The position numbers were made by a program, and so were the translations under genes. Positions 1-7,026 of a stretch of DNA of 7,140 nucleotides are shown one piece after another; positions within the stretch are counted from its first letter, which is position 1, and every line of letters begins with the position of its first letter. The notes below the pieces were generated by a model, which was given only the letters and a program-made list of their open reading frames with translations, was not told where the DNA came from and searched no databases. The DNA is from Bacillota bacterium (GTDB lineage: Bacteria > Bacillota > Clostridia > Acetivibrionales > DSM-1351), in assembly GCA_023436515.1 (NCBI GenBank), contig JAEZIV010000232.1:1-7140 (forward strand), in the 5' to 3' direction.

Positions 1-1
1 A

Positions 2-373
2 ACCGAGCTTGTCCTTTTGTTCACAAGAAGGCTCAATGGAGCAATTAGAAAGCTCAACAAGGCCTCAAGTATAATTGTGGGATTTTATTTTACGGGAGTT
101 TTTGTGTATTTGCTTATTAATGCAGTAATACCTATAACAATTAAAGGGGAATGGAGAGGTTTTGCCGATGTGATAGCGGTAGGCTTCTATCTTTCAGGTA
201 TTGTACCTCTGCTTGGTATGGCATTACTGGATTTGGGCATTATCGGGAGACAGAGGAATGAACTGGGCAAATTAAAGCTTCATGCTACCTTCGTGGGTTT
301 TTTCCTTGTTGTCGCTCATATAGCGATGATATTCGGTATGCTGGATCCATCCTTGTTCATGATGGAAATGTAA
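2..373 (+). CDS. Small multi-pass membrane protein of unknown function, 5' end outside the window
   Basis: The frame is open from the first bases, so 123 residues are visible and the N-terminus is missing. The earliest in-frame start, TTG at 17, has no ribosome binding site and lies in what reads as continuous protein (TELVLLFTRR), so the gene very probably starts upstream. Three hydrophobic segments lie at about residues 23-44, 54-77 and 93-113 of the visible part, joined by a short basic loop (about 82-92). Two histidines (H94, H106) fall in or next to the last helix, and the protein ends in a Met-rich tail. From memory it resembles a family of roughly 150-residue clostridial membrane proteins annotated as DUF6803 or 'permease'; that match was not checked. 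No enzymatic or transport motif is visible. It ends about 100 bases before the phosphatase start, with no terminator hairpin between. Confidence 0.75.
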   Translation, partial: TELVLLFTRRLNGAIRKLNKASSIIVGFYFTGVFVYLLINAVIPITIKGEWRGFADVIAVGFYLSGIVPLLGMALLDLGIIGRQRNELGKLKLHATFVGFFLVVAHIAMIFGMLDPSLFMMEM

Positions 374-381
374 GAGGTCAA

Positions 382-411
382 CTTCGTTTCAATACTTTAA
401 TGGTTTATAAT
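382..411 (+). promoter_or_regulatory. Possible promoter for the HAD phosphatase gene
   Basis: A perfect TATAAT lies at 406-411, about 65 bases before the chosen start codon. The region 17-18 bases upstream (around 382-388) matches the TTGACA consensus poorly, so this rests on the -10 box alone. The sequence AATGGTTT occurs at 399-406 and again at 410-417, an 11-bp spacing that may be chance in AT-rich DNA. Read-through from the upstream gene is an alternative. Confidence 0.3.
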
Positions 412-475
412 GGTTTGATTTATAACTGGCCCTATGCTAGAATTATGCAATCAAAACTATTGTGAGGTTAAAGTG

Positions 476-1126
476 ATGAAGGCTTTTATATTTGATATGG
501 ATGGCGTTATTGTTGACAGTGAACCGTTGCACTTTGAAACTGATAAGATGGTTATGAAGGATTTTGGCATTGAAATTTCTGATGAGGAGCTGATTTCATT
601 TGTGGGTGCTACAAACCCTTATATGTGGTCTGAGCTTCTGAAGAAATACAAGCTGAGTGCTTCAGTGGAGGATTTGCTGGAGCTTCAGCATAAATACAAG
701 CTAGAGTTGTTTGGACAGAGAAAGCTATATCCAATAGAGGGGATTACCGAGCTTTTACATAACCTGAGAGAGAGGGGAGCTTATATCGGACTTGCATCCT
801 CTTCTTCAAGACAGTTTATAACAATGATTTTGGAGACTTTGGGCATTTACAATTATTTTGATGTAATTGTCAGTGGTGAGGAAGTAATAAACAGTAAGCC
901 TGCACCTGATATTTTTCTTAAAGCGGCCCAGACTCTTCAAGCTGAGCCGGAATATTGCATAGTGCTTGAGGACTCGGGAAATGGGGTAAAAGGTGCGAAG
1001 GCTGCCGGTATGAAGTGTATTGCCTACAGGAATCCCAATTCGGGGGAGCAGGATTTGAGTCAAGCTGATTGTATAGTGGATTCGCTCCTGGGTTTAGAAT
1101 ACATGCTGGATAAGTTATTTGCTTAA
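476..1126 (+). CDS. HAD-superfamily phosphatase, beta-phosphoglucomutase-like (subfamily IA)
   Basis: This is a cytoplasmic phosphatase or phosphomutase of 216 residues, the usual length for the family. All four HAD motifs are present: motif I DMDGVIVDSE with nucleophile D7 and acid/base D9; motif II serine S108 in GLASSSS; motif III lysine K141 in SKPAPDIF; and motif IV E165-D166 in LEDSGNG, which binds magnesium. Residues about 15-85 form the small helical cap of class I enzymes. The start is ATG 476, because GAGG at 464-467 sits 8 bases upstream and motif I then falls right at the N-terminus as expected. An in-frame ATG at 434 would add 14 unlikely residues. The cap segment FVGATNPYM does not show the arginine typical of true beta-phosphoglucomutases, so the substrate (sugar phosphate, phosphoglycolate or another) cannot be assigned. 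The enzyme family is firm; the specific function is open. Confidence 0.92.
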   Translation: MKAFIFDMDGVIVDSEPLHFETDKMVMKDFGIEISDEELISFVGATNPYMWSELLKKYKLSASVEDLLELQHKYKLELFGQRKLYPIEGITELLHNLRERGAYIGLASSSSRQFITMILETLGIYNYFDVIVSGEEVINSKPAPDIFLKAAQTLQAEPEYCIVLEDSGNGVKGAKAAGMKCIAYRNPNSGEQDLSQADCIVDSLLGLEYMLDKLFA

Positions 1127-1161
1127 TATGTGTAATAATAACAGCAATATCAAACTAAGTA

Positions 1162-1190
1162 TTTATCTTCTTTAAGAGAAGTGGTACAAT
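1162..1190 (+). promoter_or_regulatory. Possible extended -10 promoter for the transporter gene
   Basis: TGGTACAAT at 1182-1190 fits an extended -10 element (TGn followed by TACAAT). Seventeen bases upstream, TTTATC at 1162-1167 is a weak -35 (3 of 6). Transcription would start near 1197, inside the 5' extension of the transporter frame, which argues against translation starting at GTG 1181. Confidence 0.35.
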
Positions 1191-1228
1191 TAGCTATTGT
1201 ATTCAGTATTTTAAACCGGTTGAGAGGA

Positions 1229-2161
1229 TTGATCATAATTAAAGAAATATATTCAAGAAAGTTGCTCCCCAAACTGGCATTGTTTATGGCAGCCTTCATT
1301 TGGGGGAGCTCCTTTTTTATAATGAAAAATACTGTGGATGTTTTCCCACCATATATATTACTAGCCTGCAGATTTACAATTGCCAGCATAATTTTATGTA
1401 TTGTATTTTGGAAGAAAATTAAGCAAATAAATCGGGATTATGTTATAAAGGGTGGAGCTATAGGCTTATTTCTGTTTTCGGCTTATGCAACTCAAACCAT
1501 TGGAATAACTGAAACCTCGCCTGGAAAGAATGCATTTTTAACTGCAATTTACTGCGTTATTGTTCCCTTCCTCTTTTGGTTGGTTGACAGATCCAGACCT
1601 GATAAATATAACTTCATGTCTGCATTTGTTTGCATTGCCGGAATTGGACTTGTTTCTCTCAAGGGGGATTTTACCATAGGCTACGGTGATACCTTTACCT
1701 TAATCGGAGGCTTTCTGTATGCAGGACACCTTGTGGCAGTTGCAAAGTTCGGAAAGGGGAAGGACCCGATTATCCTGACAATATTGCAATTTGCCTTTGC
1801 AGCCCTTTTTGCCTGGATTATGGGGCTGATGCTTGAGGAGTTTCCCACTGCAGTTGGGACCTCCAATTTGTTGGGGCTGCTATATCTTGCTGTGTTTGCA
1901 ACTGCCGTCGCCTTACTGTTTCAGAACATAGGTCAGAAGTGGACACACCCTTCTGCTGCGGCAATAATTCTAAGCCTTGAGTCGGTCTTTGGAGTATTGT
2001 TTTCAATGGTCTTTTATGGTGAGGAGCTGACAAACCGGCTAATATTAGGGTTTGTACTGATTTTTGCCGCTGTAATTATTTCGGAAACAAAGCTATCCTT
2101 TATAAAGGGCATTAAAAAAGGCTCTGCCTGCGGAGGAAGTAATGATAAAACTGCCGCCTAA
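1229..2161 (+). CDS. DMT-superfamily transporter with two EamA domains
   Basis: This is a probable inner-membrane exporter or permease of small metabolites. It is about 310 residues of mostly hydrophobic sequence, consistent with the ten helices and internal duplication of EamA proteins. Numbered from TTG 1229, family hallmarks are FIWGSSFFIMKN at about 23-34, ETSPGKNAFLTAIY in the first repeat, YAGHLVAVAKF opening the second repeat near 164, and PSAAAIILSLESVFG followed by the conserved YGE at about 241-265. The start is uncertain. The frame is open back to GTG 1181, but a promoter-like TGGTACAAT overlaps that codon and the extra residues do not look like the family. The only good ribosome binding site is GAGAGGA at 1222-1228. 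It abuts TTG 1229 and is better spaced for the rare start codons ATA 1235 or ATT 1238; TTG 1262 is another option. The C-terminal tail is short and polar. The substrate cannot be read from sequence. Confidence 0.9.
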   Translation: MIIIKEIYSRKLLPKLALFMAAFIWGSSFFIMKNTVDVFPPYILLACRFTIASIILCIVFWKKIKQINRDYVIKGGAIGLFLFSAYATQTIGITETSPGKNAFLTAIYCVIVPFLFWLVDRSRPDKYNFMSAFVCIAGIGLVSLKGDFTIGYGDTFTLIGGFLYAGHLVAVAKFGKGKDPIILTILQFAFAALFAWIMGLMLEEFPTAVGTSNLLGLLYLAVFATAVALLFQNIGQKWTHPSAAAIILSLESVFGVLFSMVFYGEELTNRLILGFVLIFAAVIISETKLSFIKGIKKGSACGGSNDKTAA

Positions 2162-2199
2162 GTAAGAAATAAAAGATTATATCCTAAATAACGATAAAG

Positions 2200-2248
2200 A
2201 ATAAACACCAATTGGTATAGGTGGAGTATACCAATTGGTGTTTATTTT
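2200..2248. terminator. Bidirectional terminator between convergent genes
   Basis: A perfect 20-bp inverted repeat (arms 2200-2219 and 2227-2246) encloses a 7-base loop, GGTGGAG. A G-U and an A-U pair can extend the stem outward. On the plus strand the 3' arm ends in TTTATTTT; on the minus strand the hairpin is followed by T-rich sequence (TTTATTCTTTATCG). It lies 38 bases after the transporter stop and just past the last gene of the minus-strand operon. Each arm also contains the 10-bp palindrome ACCAATTGGT (2207-2216 and 2230-2239). Confidence 0.85.
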
Positions 2249-2265
2249 CAAAATAGCTGCACTAA

Positions 2266-4713
2266 TTAAATTTTCCCAAGGAAATAGTGAGCAAGTATAT
2301 ATCTTAATTTACCGGATCTCTCTTGAATTAAGATCCTGAGAACACCTATAAAATCAAGGGTTTCTGTTATTTCCTTATCAGTTAGCTTTGCTTGACTATA
2401 TCTGGCTCTAACATAAAAACCGGATATGTTTGTAAAGCTGGTTTTATTGAAGGAGTAGCTCCTTAGATCATAGAATTTTTCTATTCTCTCTCCAAATTGT
2501 GTAGGGGTTTCACCGGGCATAATATTAACACCTAGATAGCTAAAGGCCTTAAGTATATAATTATAGGCAATAAATATTGAGCTGTTGGGATCACCTTTCT
2601 TAATTCTCCTTTGAAGGTTGTAATATCTGAAATAATTTATTGAGACTATAGTAGCAATAGTCAGAATAATAAAACCAAGTACTGAGGATATTATAATCAG
2701 AATTAAAATAGGCTTATCAATGCTTTTTTCCTTAACTGGAACGGTAGGAATATCAAAGGTCACTCCTGCACTCTCATTGCGATAGGCATTCATCATATCA
2801 ATGTACTGCTGATAGCTGGAGCTCATCATATCCTCGCTTATAGTAGCAGAGATTGTTCTGTCATTATATAGATTAGCTACAAAGGGAGAGGTAGGTTCAA
2901 AAGGGATCCATCCAAAGCCTTCGAAATAAACCTCTACCCACGCATGTGCCTGCTCATTTGTGACCTTGTATACACCTTTTTCCTTCGAAGGCGGTAATAT
3001 GTAGCCTTCAACAAAGCGAGCGGGTATATCAAGACATCTGAGCAGGACTGTCATAGCCGAGGCATAATAGGTACAATAGCCCTTTTTTCCCTCAAATAAA
3101 AAGTAGTCTACAAAATCTCTGCTCCGCGGCGGATTTCCCGGGGTAAGAGTATATGGATAATTTTGTGAAAGATAATTCTCAATAGCTTTAGCCTTATCAT
3201 AAAAATTATCCTTGTCTTTGGTAATATCTTTTGCCAGCTGCTGAACTCTATCGGTTATAGTATCCGGCAGTTGAGTATACCTTTCTTTTATTGATTTAGT
3301 TGATAAGGCTTGGGTTTCATTTACTATACTATCTTTCTCCAGGCTGTCAATGCTTCTGGTAAGCATGGGAGTATATGAATTAACATATGGTTCAAGATTA
3401 TTAAGCTGAACAGATTTATTATTTATCTTACTACTGCTTCTAAGTTGGCTAATCAATGTCTCGTCTTTTAGCTTGAGGTTCAGATACTCAATCGTGTATG
3501 AGAAGTCTTTACCATTACTATTTCTCATGGATAGCAGCTCTTCACTATCAATAGAAAGCTCCTGCTTGGATTTAAACTTCAAACGATAAGTTTTTACAGG
3601 CATAAACAATGACTTTGTGTTTAAATTAGCAAAAGTTATATCGGCTTTTGAATTCTTGTAATAATCATTTTCTAACAAATCATTTATTCCTATACCAGCC
3701 GAAGCTAAACCCGTAAAAAATTGAGATGTGTCCTCTGAAATCTGCTGAAAAAATTCCTGGGAGGAACCGAGAGAAGTCATTTTATTATCATCATTGTACC
3801 AGCGGTGACCATCATAATTGACCTTGGAGGTTCCCCTTAAATACAGGTTTGTATGTTCAGCCCGGACATCCATAACATGAGTTTTATTTAGCTTGAGATT
3901 CCCACCCAGTTTGTCTGATTTACCAAAGCCGGTTATTCCAAAGGAAAAATAGTCAAAGGAGGTAACATCAACATTTGAGAACTTATTGATGACTTTTTCA
4001 ATAGTAGAATCAATTTTTTTGTCCAGCCAGGGTATGGCAACTCTATCAGGTTTTATTGGAAACAAGAAGGCGATACCTATCACAACTAAACAAACAGGAA
4101 CAATATTTAAAAGATATTTAACCTTATTACCTACAGCATAAGTCTTTACATGACTTCTCCTCTGGAGAATGTAAAAGAAATAATAGAGCAGGAAAGATAA
4201 TAGGAACATCAAATAGGAAAACTTACTGCCTGATATGTTAAGCTGAAGCTGGATAAAGTATATGCTGAAAAATAATATTGTCGTCACAAAGAAATTGTAA
4301 AATTTAATTGTGAATATATATACAAACAGACTGACTACGAAGGTTATTATAAGTATAGTTAAGTCGTTGAACAGCTGGGAATTGATGTCTCTATAACCAT
4401 TAATTAAATCAATAAACCAAATTGAGTAATTATTAAACCAAATCAATGTATCCTCGACACCGGCATAAAAGATTATGTAAGTAAGGCTTCCGATTGAAAT
4501 AACCAAAAAAACTATTAGAGATACAAGCGTTGAAACCTTGCTTTTGAACATAACAAAGAAAAGCAGAGTAAAGGGTATTACGCCGGAAAAAATGATCCAA
4601 CTAACTCTATTGGTCATGTAAAGAGAAGAATAGAGCGTATGGCTAATACTTGACGACATTAGCATTACAAGTATTAAATTTGCAATTGTGCCAAGTTTAT
4701 TTTCATTTGTCAT
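2266..4713 (-). CDS. Multi-pass membrane protein with external transglutaminase-like domain (TgpA/YebA type)
   Basis: This is an 815-residue membrane enzyme, likely a protease-, amidase- or transglutaminase-like hydrolase acting outside the cell. Hydrophobic helices lie at about 11-30, 37-53, 59-81, 116-136, 139-159, 166-184 and 200-220. A long external segment follows (about 221-665), and one more helix at about 669-693 leads to a cytoplasmic tail. The transglutaminase core spans about 500-612. Its catalytic cysteine is C547 in KKGYCTYYASAM, its histidine is H590 in EQAHAWVEVYF, and the third catalytic position in GWIPFEPTSP is E606 rather than aspartate. The tail (about 711-798) carries PGETPTQFGERI, typical of a DUF4129-like domain. 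AGGAGG lies 8 bases before ATG 4713, inside the end of the DUF58 gene, so translation is probably coupled. The protein is larger than B. subtilis YebA; the extra length seems to lie in the Ser/Asn/Lys-rich region at about 310-480. The substrate is unknown. Confidence 0.92.
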   Translation of the reverse strand: MTNENKLGTIANLILVMLMSSSISHTLYSSLYMTNRVSWIIFSGVIPFTLLFFVMFKSKVSTLVSLIVFLVISIGSLTYIIFYAGVEDTLIWFNNYSIWFIDLINGYRDINSQLFNDLTILIITFVVSLFVYIFTIKFYNFFVTTILFFSIYFIQLQLNISGSKFSYLMFLLSFLLYYFFYILQRRSHVKTYAVGNKVKYLLNIVPVCLVVIGIAFLFPIKPDRVAIPWLDKKIDSTIEKVINKFSNVDVTSFDYFSFGITGFGKSDKLGGNLKLNKTHVMDVRAEHTNLYLRGTSKVNYDGHRWYNDDNKMTSLGSSQEFFQQISEDTSQFFTGLASAGIGINDLLENDYYKNSKADITFANLNTKSLFMPVKTYRLKFKSKQELSIDSEELLSMRNSNGKDFSYTIEYLNLKLKDETLISQLRSSSKINNKSVQLNNLEPYVNSYTPMLTRSIDSLEKDSIVNETQALSTKSIKERYTQLPDTITDRVQQLAKDITKDKDNFYDKAKAIENYLSQNYPYTLTPGNPPRSRDFVDYFLFEGKKGYCTYYASAMTVLLRCLDIPARFVEGYILPPSKEKGVYKVTNEQAHAWVEVYFEGFGWIPFEPTSPFVANLYNDRTISATISEDMMSSSYQQYIDMMNAYRNESAGVTFDIPTVPVKEKSIDKPILILIIISSVLGFIILTIATIVSINYFRYYNLQRRIKKGDPNSSIFIAYNYILKAFSYLGVNIMPGETPTQFGERIEKFYDLRSYSFNKTSFTNISGFYVRARYSQAKLTDKEITETLDFIGVLRILIQERSGKLRYILAHYFLGKI

Positions 4714-4717
4714 CAGC

Positions 4718-5917
4718 CTAACCTCCTAGTATCAATTTAATGTCATCCTCAGGATTGATTGAATACGCTCGCACGCCTATTTCAGGTAGTGTATCCATTA
4801 TTTCATCCACAACCTCAAGCTTCTCATTGGTCAATGTCCTGGGAGAAACATATATGAGGCATATGGAATGACTTGACATCTGAGCCTTATAGATTACATT
4901 GTAAAGATCAATGTCAAGGATACTCGTGACTATAATCATATCATTTAAATTGCTGCTGCTTTCATAGTGCAGAGATACAATATCCGCCAGGGGCACCTTT
5001 TGATTGAAGGATATTGTTGATAAAGTTTTATAGATAAATTCATATTCATGTCTGTTTGAGGCCTTAAGTATCTCAAGCTTATCTTCAAAGTAAATGTAGT
5101 TTACCGACACTCCTCTGTGTAGATAGTAATAAAGCACGGCTACTGCTGCCTCAACAACCTTGTCCTCAAGAATAATATCTACATTGTCTGATTTATTGTA
5201 TTTTCTCAGATCAATGAGTAGGTTAACATTTGCTGACGAAGTGCTTTGATAATTCTTAACCATCCAATGATTATTTCTGGCAGACAGCTTCCAGTGGATT
5301 TTTCTTAAGCTGTCACCATGCTGATATAGTCTCATATCCCTAACATTATGTATATCCTCAACAGCACCTTGTGAAGAGCTTTGAGAATCATAACTGTTTG
5401 ATGTAAAAACCTCAAACTTTGTAAGATGCTCTATACGAGGATACACAATTATCTTTTTGGTCTCTGGGATCTTATAATTTAATCGGACTAATCCCAAAAA
5501 ATCTTCAATATATACACTACTGATGCCTACCTCATATTGCCCCCTGTACTTACAATGCATATCAAATACAAATTCCTTCTTTGACAAGGGTGCTATTACT
5601 AAACTCTGAGAGTAGCTTTCAGAGTTCATTAGGGAATGTGAGCCGAAAAAAGACACATAAACATAGGGGTATATAATAATATCCTCATTACTAAGCTTTA
5701 CTATCAGTTTGACTGATTCACCCTTTGAAATCACCCTTTTGTCGATTTCTTGAATAAACTTAAATCTCTGATACACATAAAAGGTGTAGCCAATAGAAAC
5801 CAGCAGTAATGAGATTAGTAAGTTTAAAAGAAAGGATGGAATAAAGCCACCGAAGTTATATCTAAAAATAATAGCTATTATAAATAAAAATAAGAATGCT
5901 ATTCTATTTTTTCTCAT
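4718..5917 (-). CDS. DUF58-domain membrane protein, partner of MoxR ATPase
   Basis: This 399-residue protein has two N-terminal membrane helices (about 5-20 and 26-48) in a short hairpin; the remainder probably lies in the cytoplasm. A beta-rich segment (about 60-160) precedes the DUF58 signature, which runs over residues 191-214 with VRDMRLYQHGD, then LRKIHWKLSAR, and ends near MVKNY. The C-terminal part has the layout of a von Willebrand A-like fold, starting at NLLIDLRKYN (about 232-241). The usual metal-site pattern DxSxS is not kept there: D236 is present, but the serine positions are R238 and Y240. Members of this family are known to sit beside moxR and are thought to be clients or adaptors of the ATPase. 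It overlaps the moxR gene by 14 bases and lacks a strong ribosome binding site of its own (GGTAG is the best candidate), so translation probably depends on moxR. It corresponds in position to yeaD of B. subtilis. Confidence 0.9.
   Translation of the reverse strand: MRKNRIAFLFLFIIAIIFRYNFGGFIPSFLLNLLISLLLVSIGYTFYVYQRFKFIQEIDKRVISKGESVKLIVKLSNEDIIIYPYVYVSFFGSHSLMNSESYSQSLVIAPLSKKEFVFDMHCKYRGQYEVGISSVYIEDFLGLVRLNYKIPETKKIIVYPRIEHLTKFEVFTSNSYDSQSSSQGAVEDIHNVRDMRLYQHGDSLRKIHWKLSARNNHWMVKNYQSTSSANVNLLIDLRKYNKSDNVDIILEDKVVEAAVAVLYYYLHRGVSVNYIYFEDKLEILKASNRHEYEFIYKTLSTISFNQKVPLADIVSLHYESSSNLNDMIIVTSILDIDLYNVIYKAQMSSHSICLIYVSPRTLTNEKLEVVDEIMDTLPEIGVRAYSINPEDDIKLILGG
4722..4727 (-). promoter_or_regulatory. 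Ribosome binding site of the transglutaminase-like gene
   Basis: CCTCCT on the plus strand reads AGGAGG on the coding strand, 8 bases before the start codon at 4713. The same bases encode the final Gly-Gly of the upstream DUF58 protein, whose TAG stop (4718-4720) lies between this site and the next start. The layout supports termination-reinitiation coupling. Confidence 0.85.
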
Positions 5918-6860
5918 AGTTATCTACCAAAGGTATGTACACCTTGTCAATAATGTTTGTTAGAATATCTAAAGAAGACATTTTTTTAAGCTTGGCCTCC
6001 TGCTTTAGTATAATTCTATGGGATAGAGTAGGGAGGAGCATCTTTTTAACATCCTCAGGAAGCACATAGTCTCTACCATTATAATAAGCCCAGGCCTGAG
6101 CGGCGCGGCAGACAGCAAGTGAGCCTCTGGGGCTGGAGCCTAGAGCAATGTACTCATTTCTTCTGGTTAGGTTTACAATATCTACTACATAATTCTTGAG
6201 AGTCTTGTCTATGTACACCTGCTTTACTTCCTTCTGGATGTTTACTATATCCGAGCTTTCGGCAACAGCCTCAAGAGACTCCAATGGATTGTCCTGTAAA
6301 AATCTTGATAAAATATAAACCTCTTCACCCACCTGAGGATATCCAAGAGATATTTTAATGAAGAATCTGTCCATTTGTGCCTCGGGTAAGGGATATGTAC
6401 CTATATACTCTATGGGATTCTGGGTAGCCATAACCATAAAAGGCTTTGGAAGCTTGTAGGTGGTTCCATCTACAGTCACCTGATTTTCCTCCATAATTTC
6501 TAGAAGGCTTGATTGTGTTTTTGGGGAAGTCCTGTTGATTTCATCTGCCAGAAGAATTTGACACATTGCACTTCCGGGCCTGTATTCAAACTCACAGGTT
6601 TTTTGGTTGTATATTGAAAAGCCTGTTATATCAGAGGGAAGAATATCCGGTGTAAATTGAACCCTTCTGAATGAAGCGGATATGGATTTTGCCAATGCAG
6701 AGACCATACTTGTTTTTCCTACACCCGGAACATCCTCCAGCAGTACGTGACCGTTGCAGACAAGGGCTACCAGCGTAAGTTCTATCGCACTTCTCTTACC
6801 AACAATGACCTTTTCTACATTATCGGCAATTTTCTTTAATATAGCAGAGTTGTTATCCAT
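5904..6860 (-). CDS. MoxR-family AAA+ ATPase
   Basis: This is a cytoplasmic ATPase of 318 residues, full length for the MoxR family, which acts as a chaperone-like remodeller of partner proteins. Visible motifs are Walker A LEDVPGVGKT (41-50, with K49 and T50), Walker B ILLADEINR (102-110, D106 and E107), sensor 1 MATQNP (N148), LPEAQMDRF with the presumed arginine finger R165, and sensor 2 GSSPRGSLA (R245). The C-terminal helical lid follows to the end. The start at ATG 6860 is supported by GAGGAG 8 bases upstream and by the usual N-terminal distance to Walker A (LKKIADNVEKVIVGKR). It is the first gene of a three-gene operon with DUF58 and transglutaminase-like proteins, the same order as yeaC-yeaD-yebA in B. 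subtilis. The family assignment is firm; the protein it acts on is inferred from its neighbours. Confidence 0.95.
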   Translation of the reverse strand: MDNNSAILKKIADNVEKVIVGKRSAIELTLVALVCNGHVLLEDVPGVGKTSMVSALAKSISASFRRVQFTPDILPSDITGFSIYNQKTCEFEYRPGSAMCQILLADEINRTSPKTQSSLLEIMEENQVTVDGTTYKLPKPFMVMATQNPIEYIGTYPLPEAQMDRFFIKISLGYPQVGEEVYILSRFLQDNPLESLEAVAESSDIVNIQKEVKQVYIDKTLKNYVVDIVNLTRRNEYIALGSSPRGSLAVCRAAQAWAYYNGRDYVLPEDVKKMLLPTLSHRIILKQEAKLKKMSSLDILTNIIDKVYIPLVDNYEKK

Positions 6861-6868
6861 TGCATCAT

Positions 6869-6874
6869 CTCCTC
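6869..6874 (-). promoter_or_regulatory. Ribosome binding site of the moxR gene
   Basis: CTCCTC on the plus strand reads GAGGAG on the coding strand, 8 bases before the ATG at 6860. It is strong and well spaced, which fixes the start of the first gene of the operon. Confidence 0.85.
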
Positions 6875-6895
6875 ATTAATACAATTATTAATTAA

Positions 6896-6925
6896 ATTAT
6901 ATAATTGAGAACTAGAATATGCCAT
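6896..6925 (-). promoter_or_regulatory. Probable promoter of the moxR-DUF58-transglutaminase operon
   Basis: On the minus strand a perfect TATAAT (6896-6901) follows ATGGCA (6920-6925, 4 of 6 matches to TTGACA) with an 18-bp spacer. Transcription would start near 6889, giving a leader of about 28 bases with the ribosome binding site inside it. The DNA further upstream (6930-6960) is almost pure A/T, which could act as an UP element. The region is so AT-rich that a chance -10 match is possible. Confidence 0.45.
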
Positions 6926-7026
6926 GTAATAAATATCCATATAATAATAAATATTATATTAGAGATGCTTAAAAATTGTTGAAGGAAAAATAATATGACT
7001 TAGGCTTTTGGAGGGTGAAATGAAAA

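Noticed and set aside
434..475. Longer N-terminus for the HAD phosphatase from ATG 434
   Set aside because: No ribosome binding site precedes 434, whereas GAGG lies 8 bases before ATG 476, and the HAD nucleophile motif normally starts within the first ten residues.
806..1063. Open frame on the minus strand inside the HAD phosphatase gene
   Set aside because: It is fully antisense to a gene with all its catalytic motifs, has no ribosome binding site worth noting and no recognisable protein features.
1127..1180. Possible terminator between the phosphatase and the transporter
   Set aside because: No inverted repeat of useful length and no T-run were found in the gap.
1681..2033. Two open frames on the minus strand inside the transporter gene
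   Set aside because: They overlap a well-supported transporter and each other, and show no family motifs; they look like shadows of the coding frame.
6939..6959. Inverted repeat of ATATAATA and TATTATAT around a 5-base loop
   Set aside because: The stem is 8 A/T-only pairs in almost pure A/T sequence, which is expected by chance; it could not form a stable hairpin and is more likely promoter-upstream A/T DNA.
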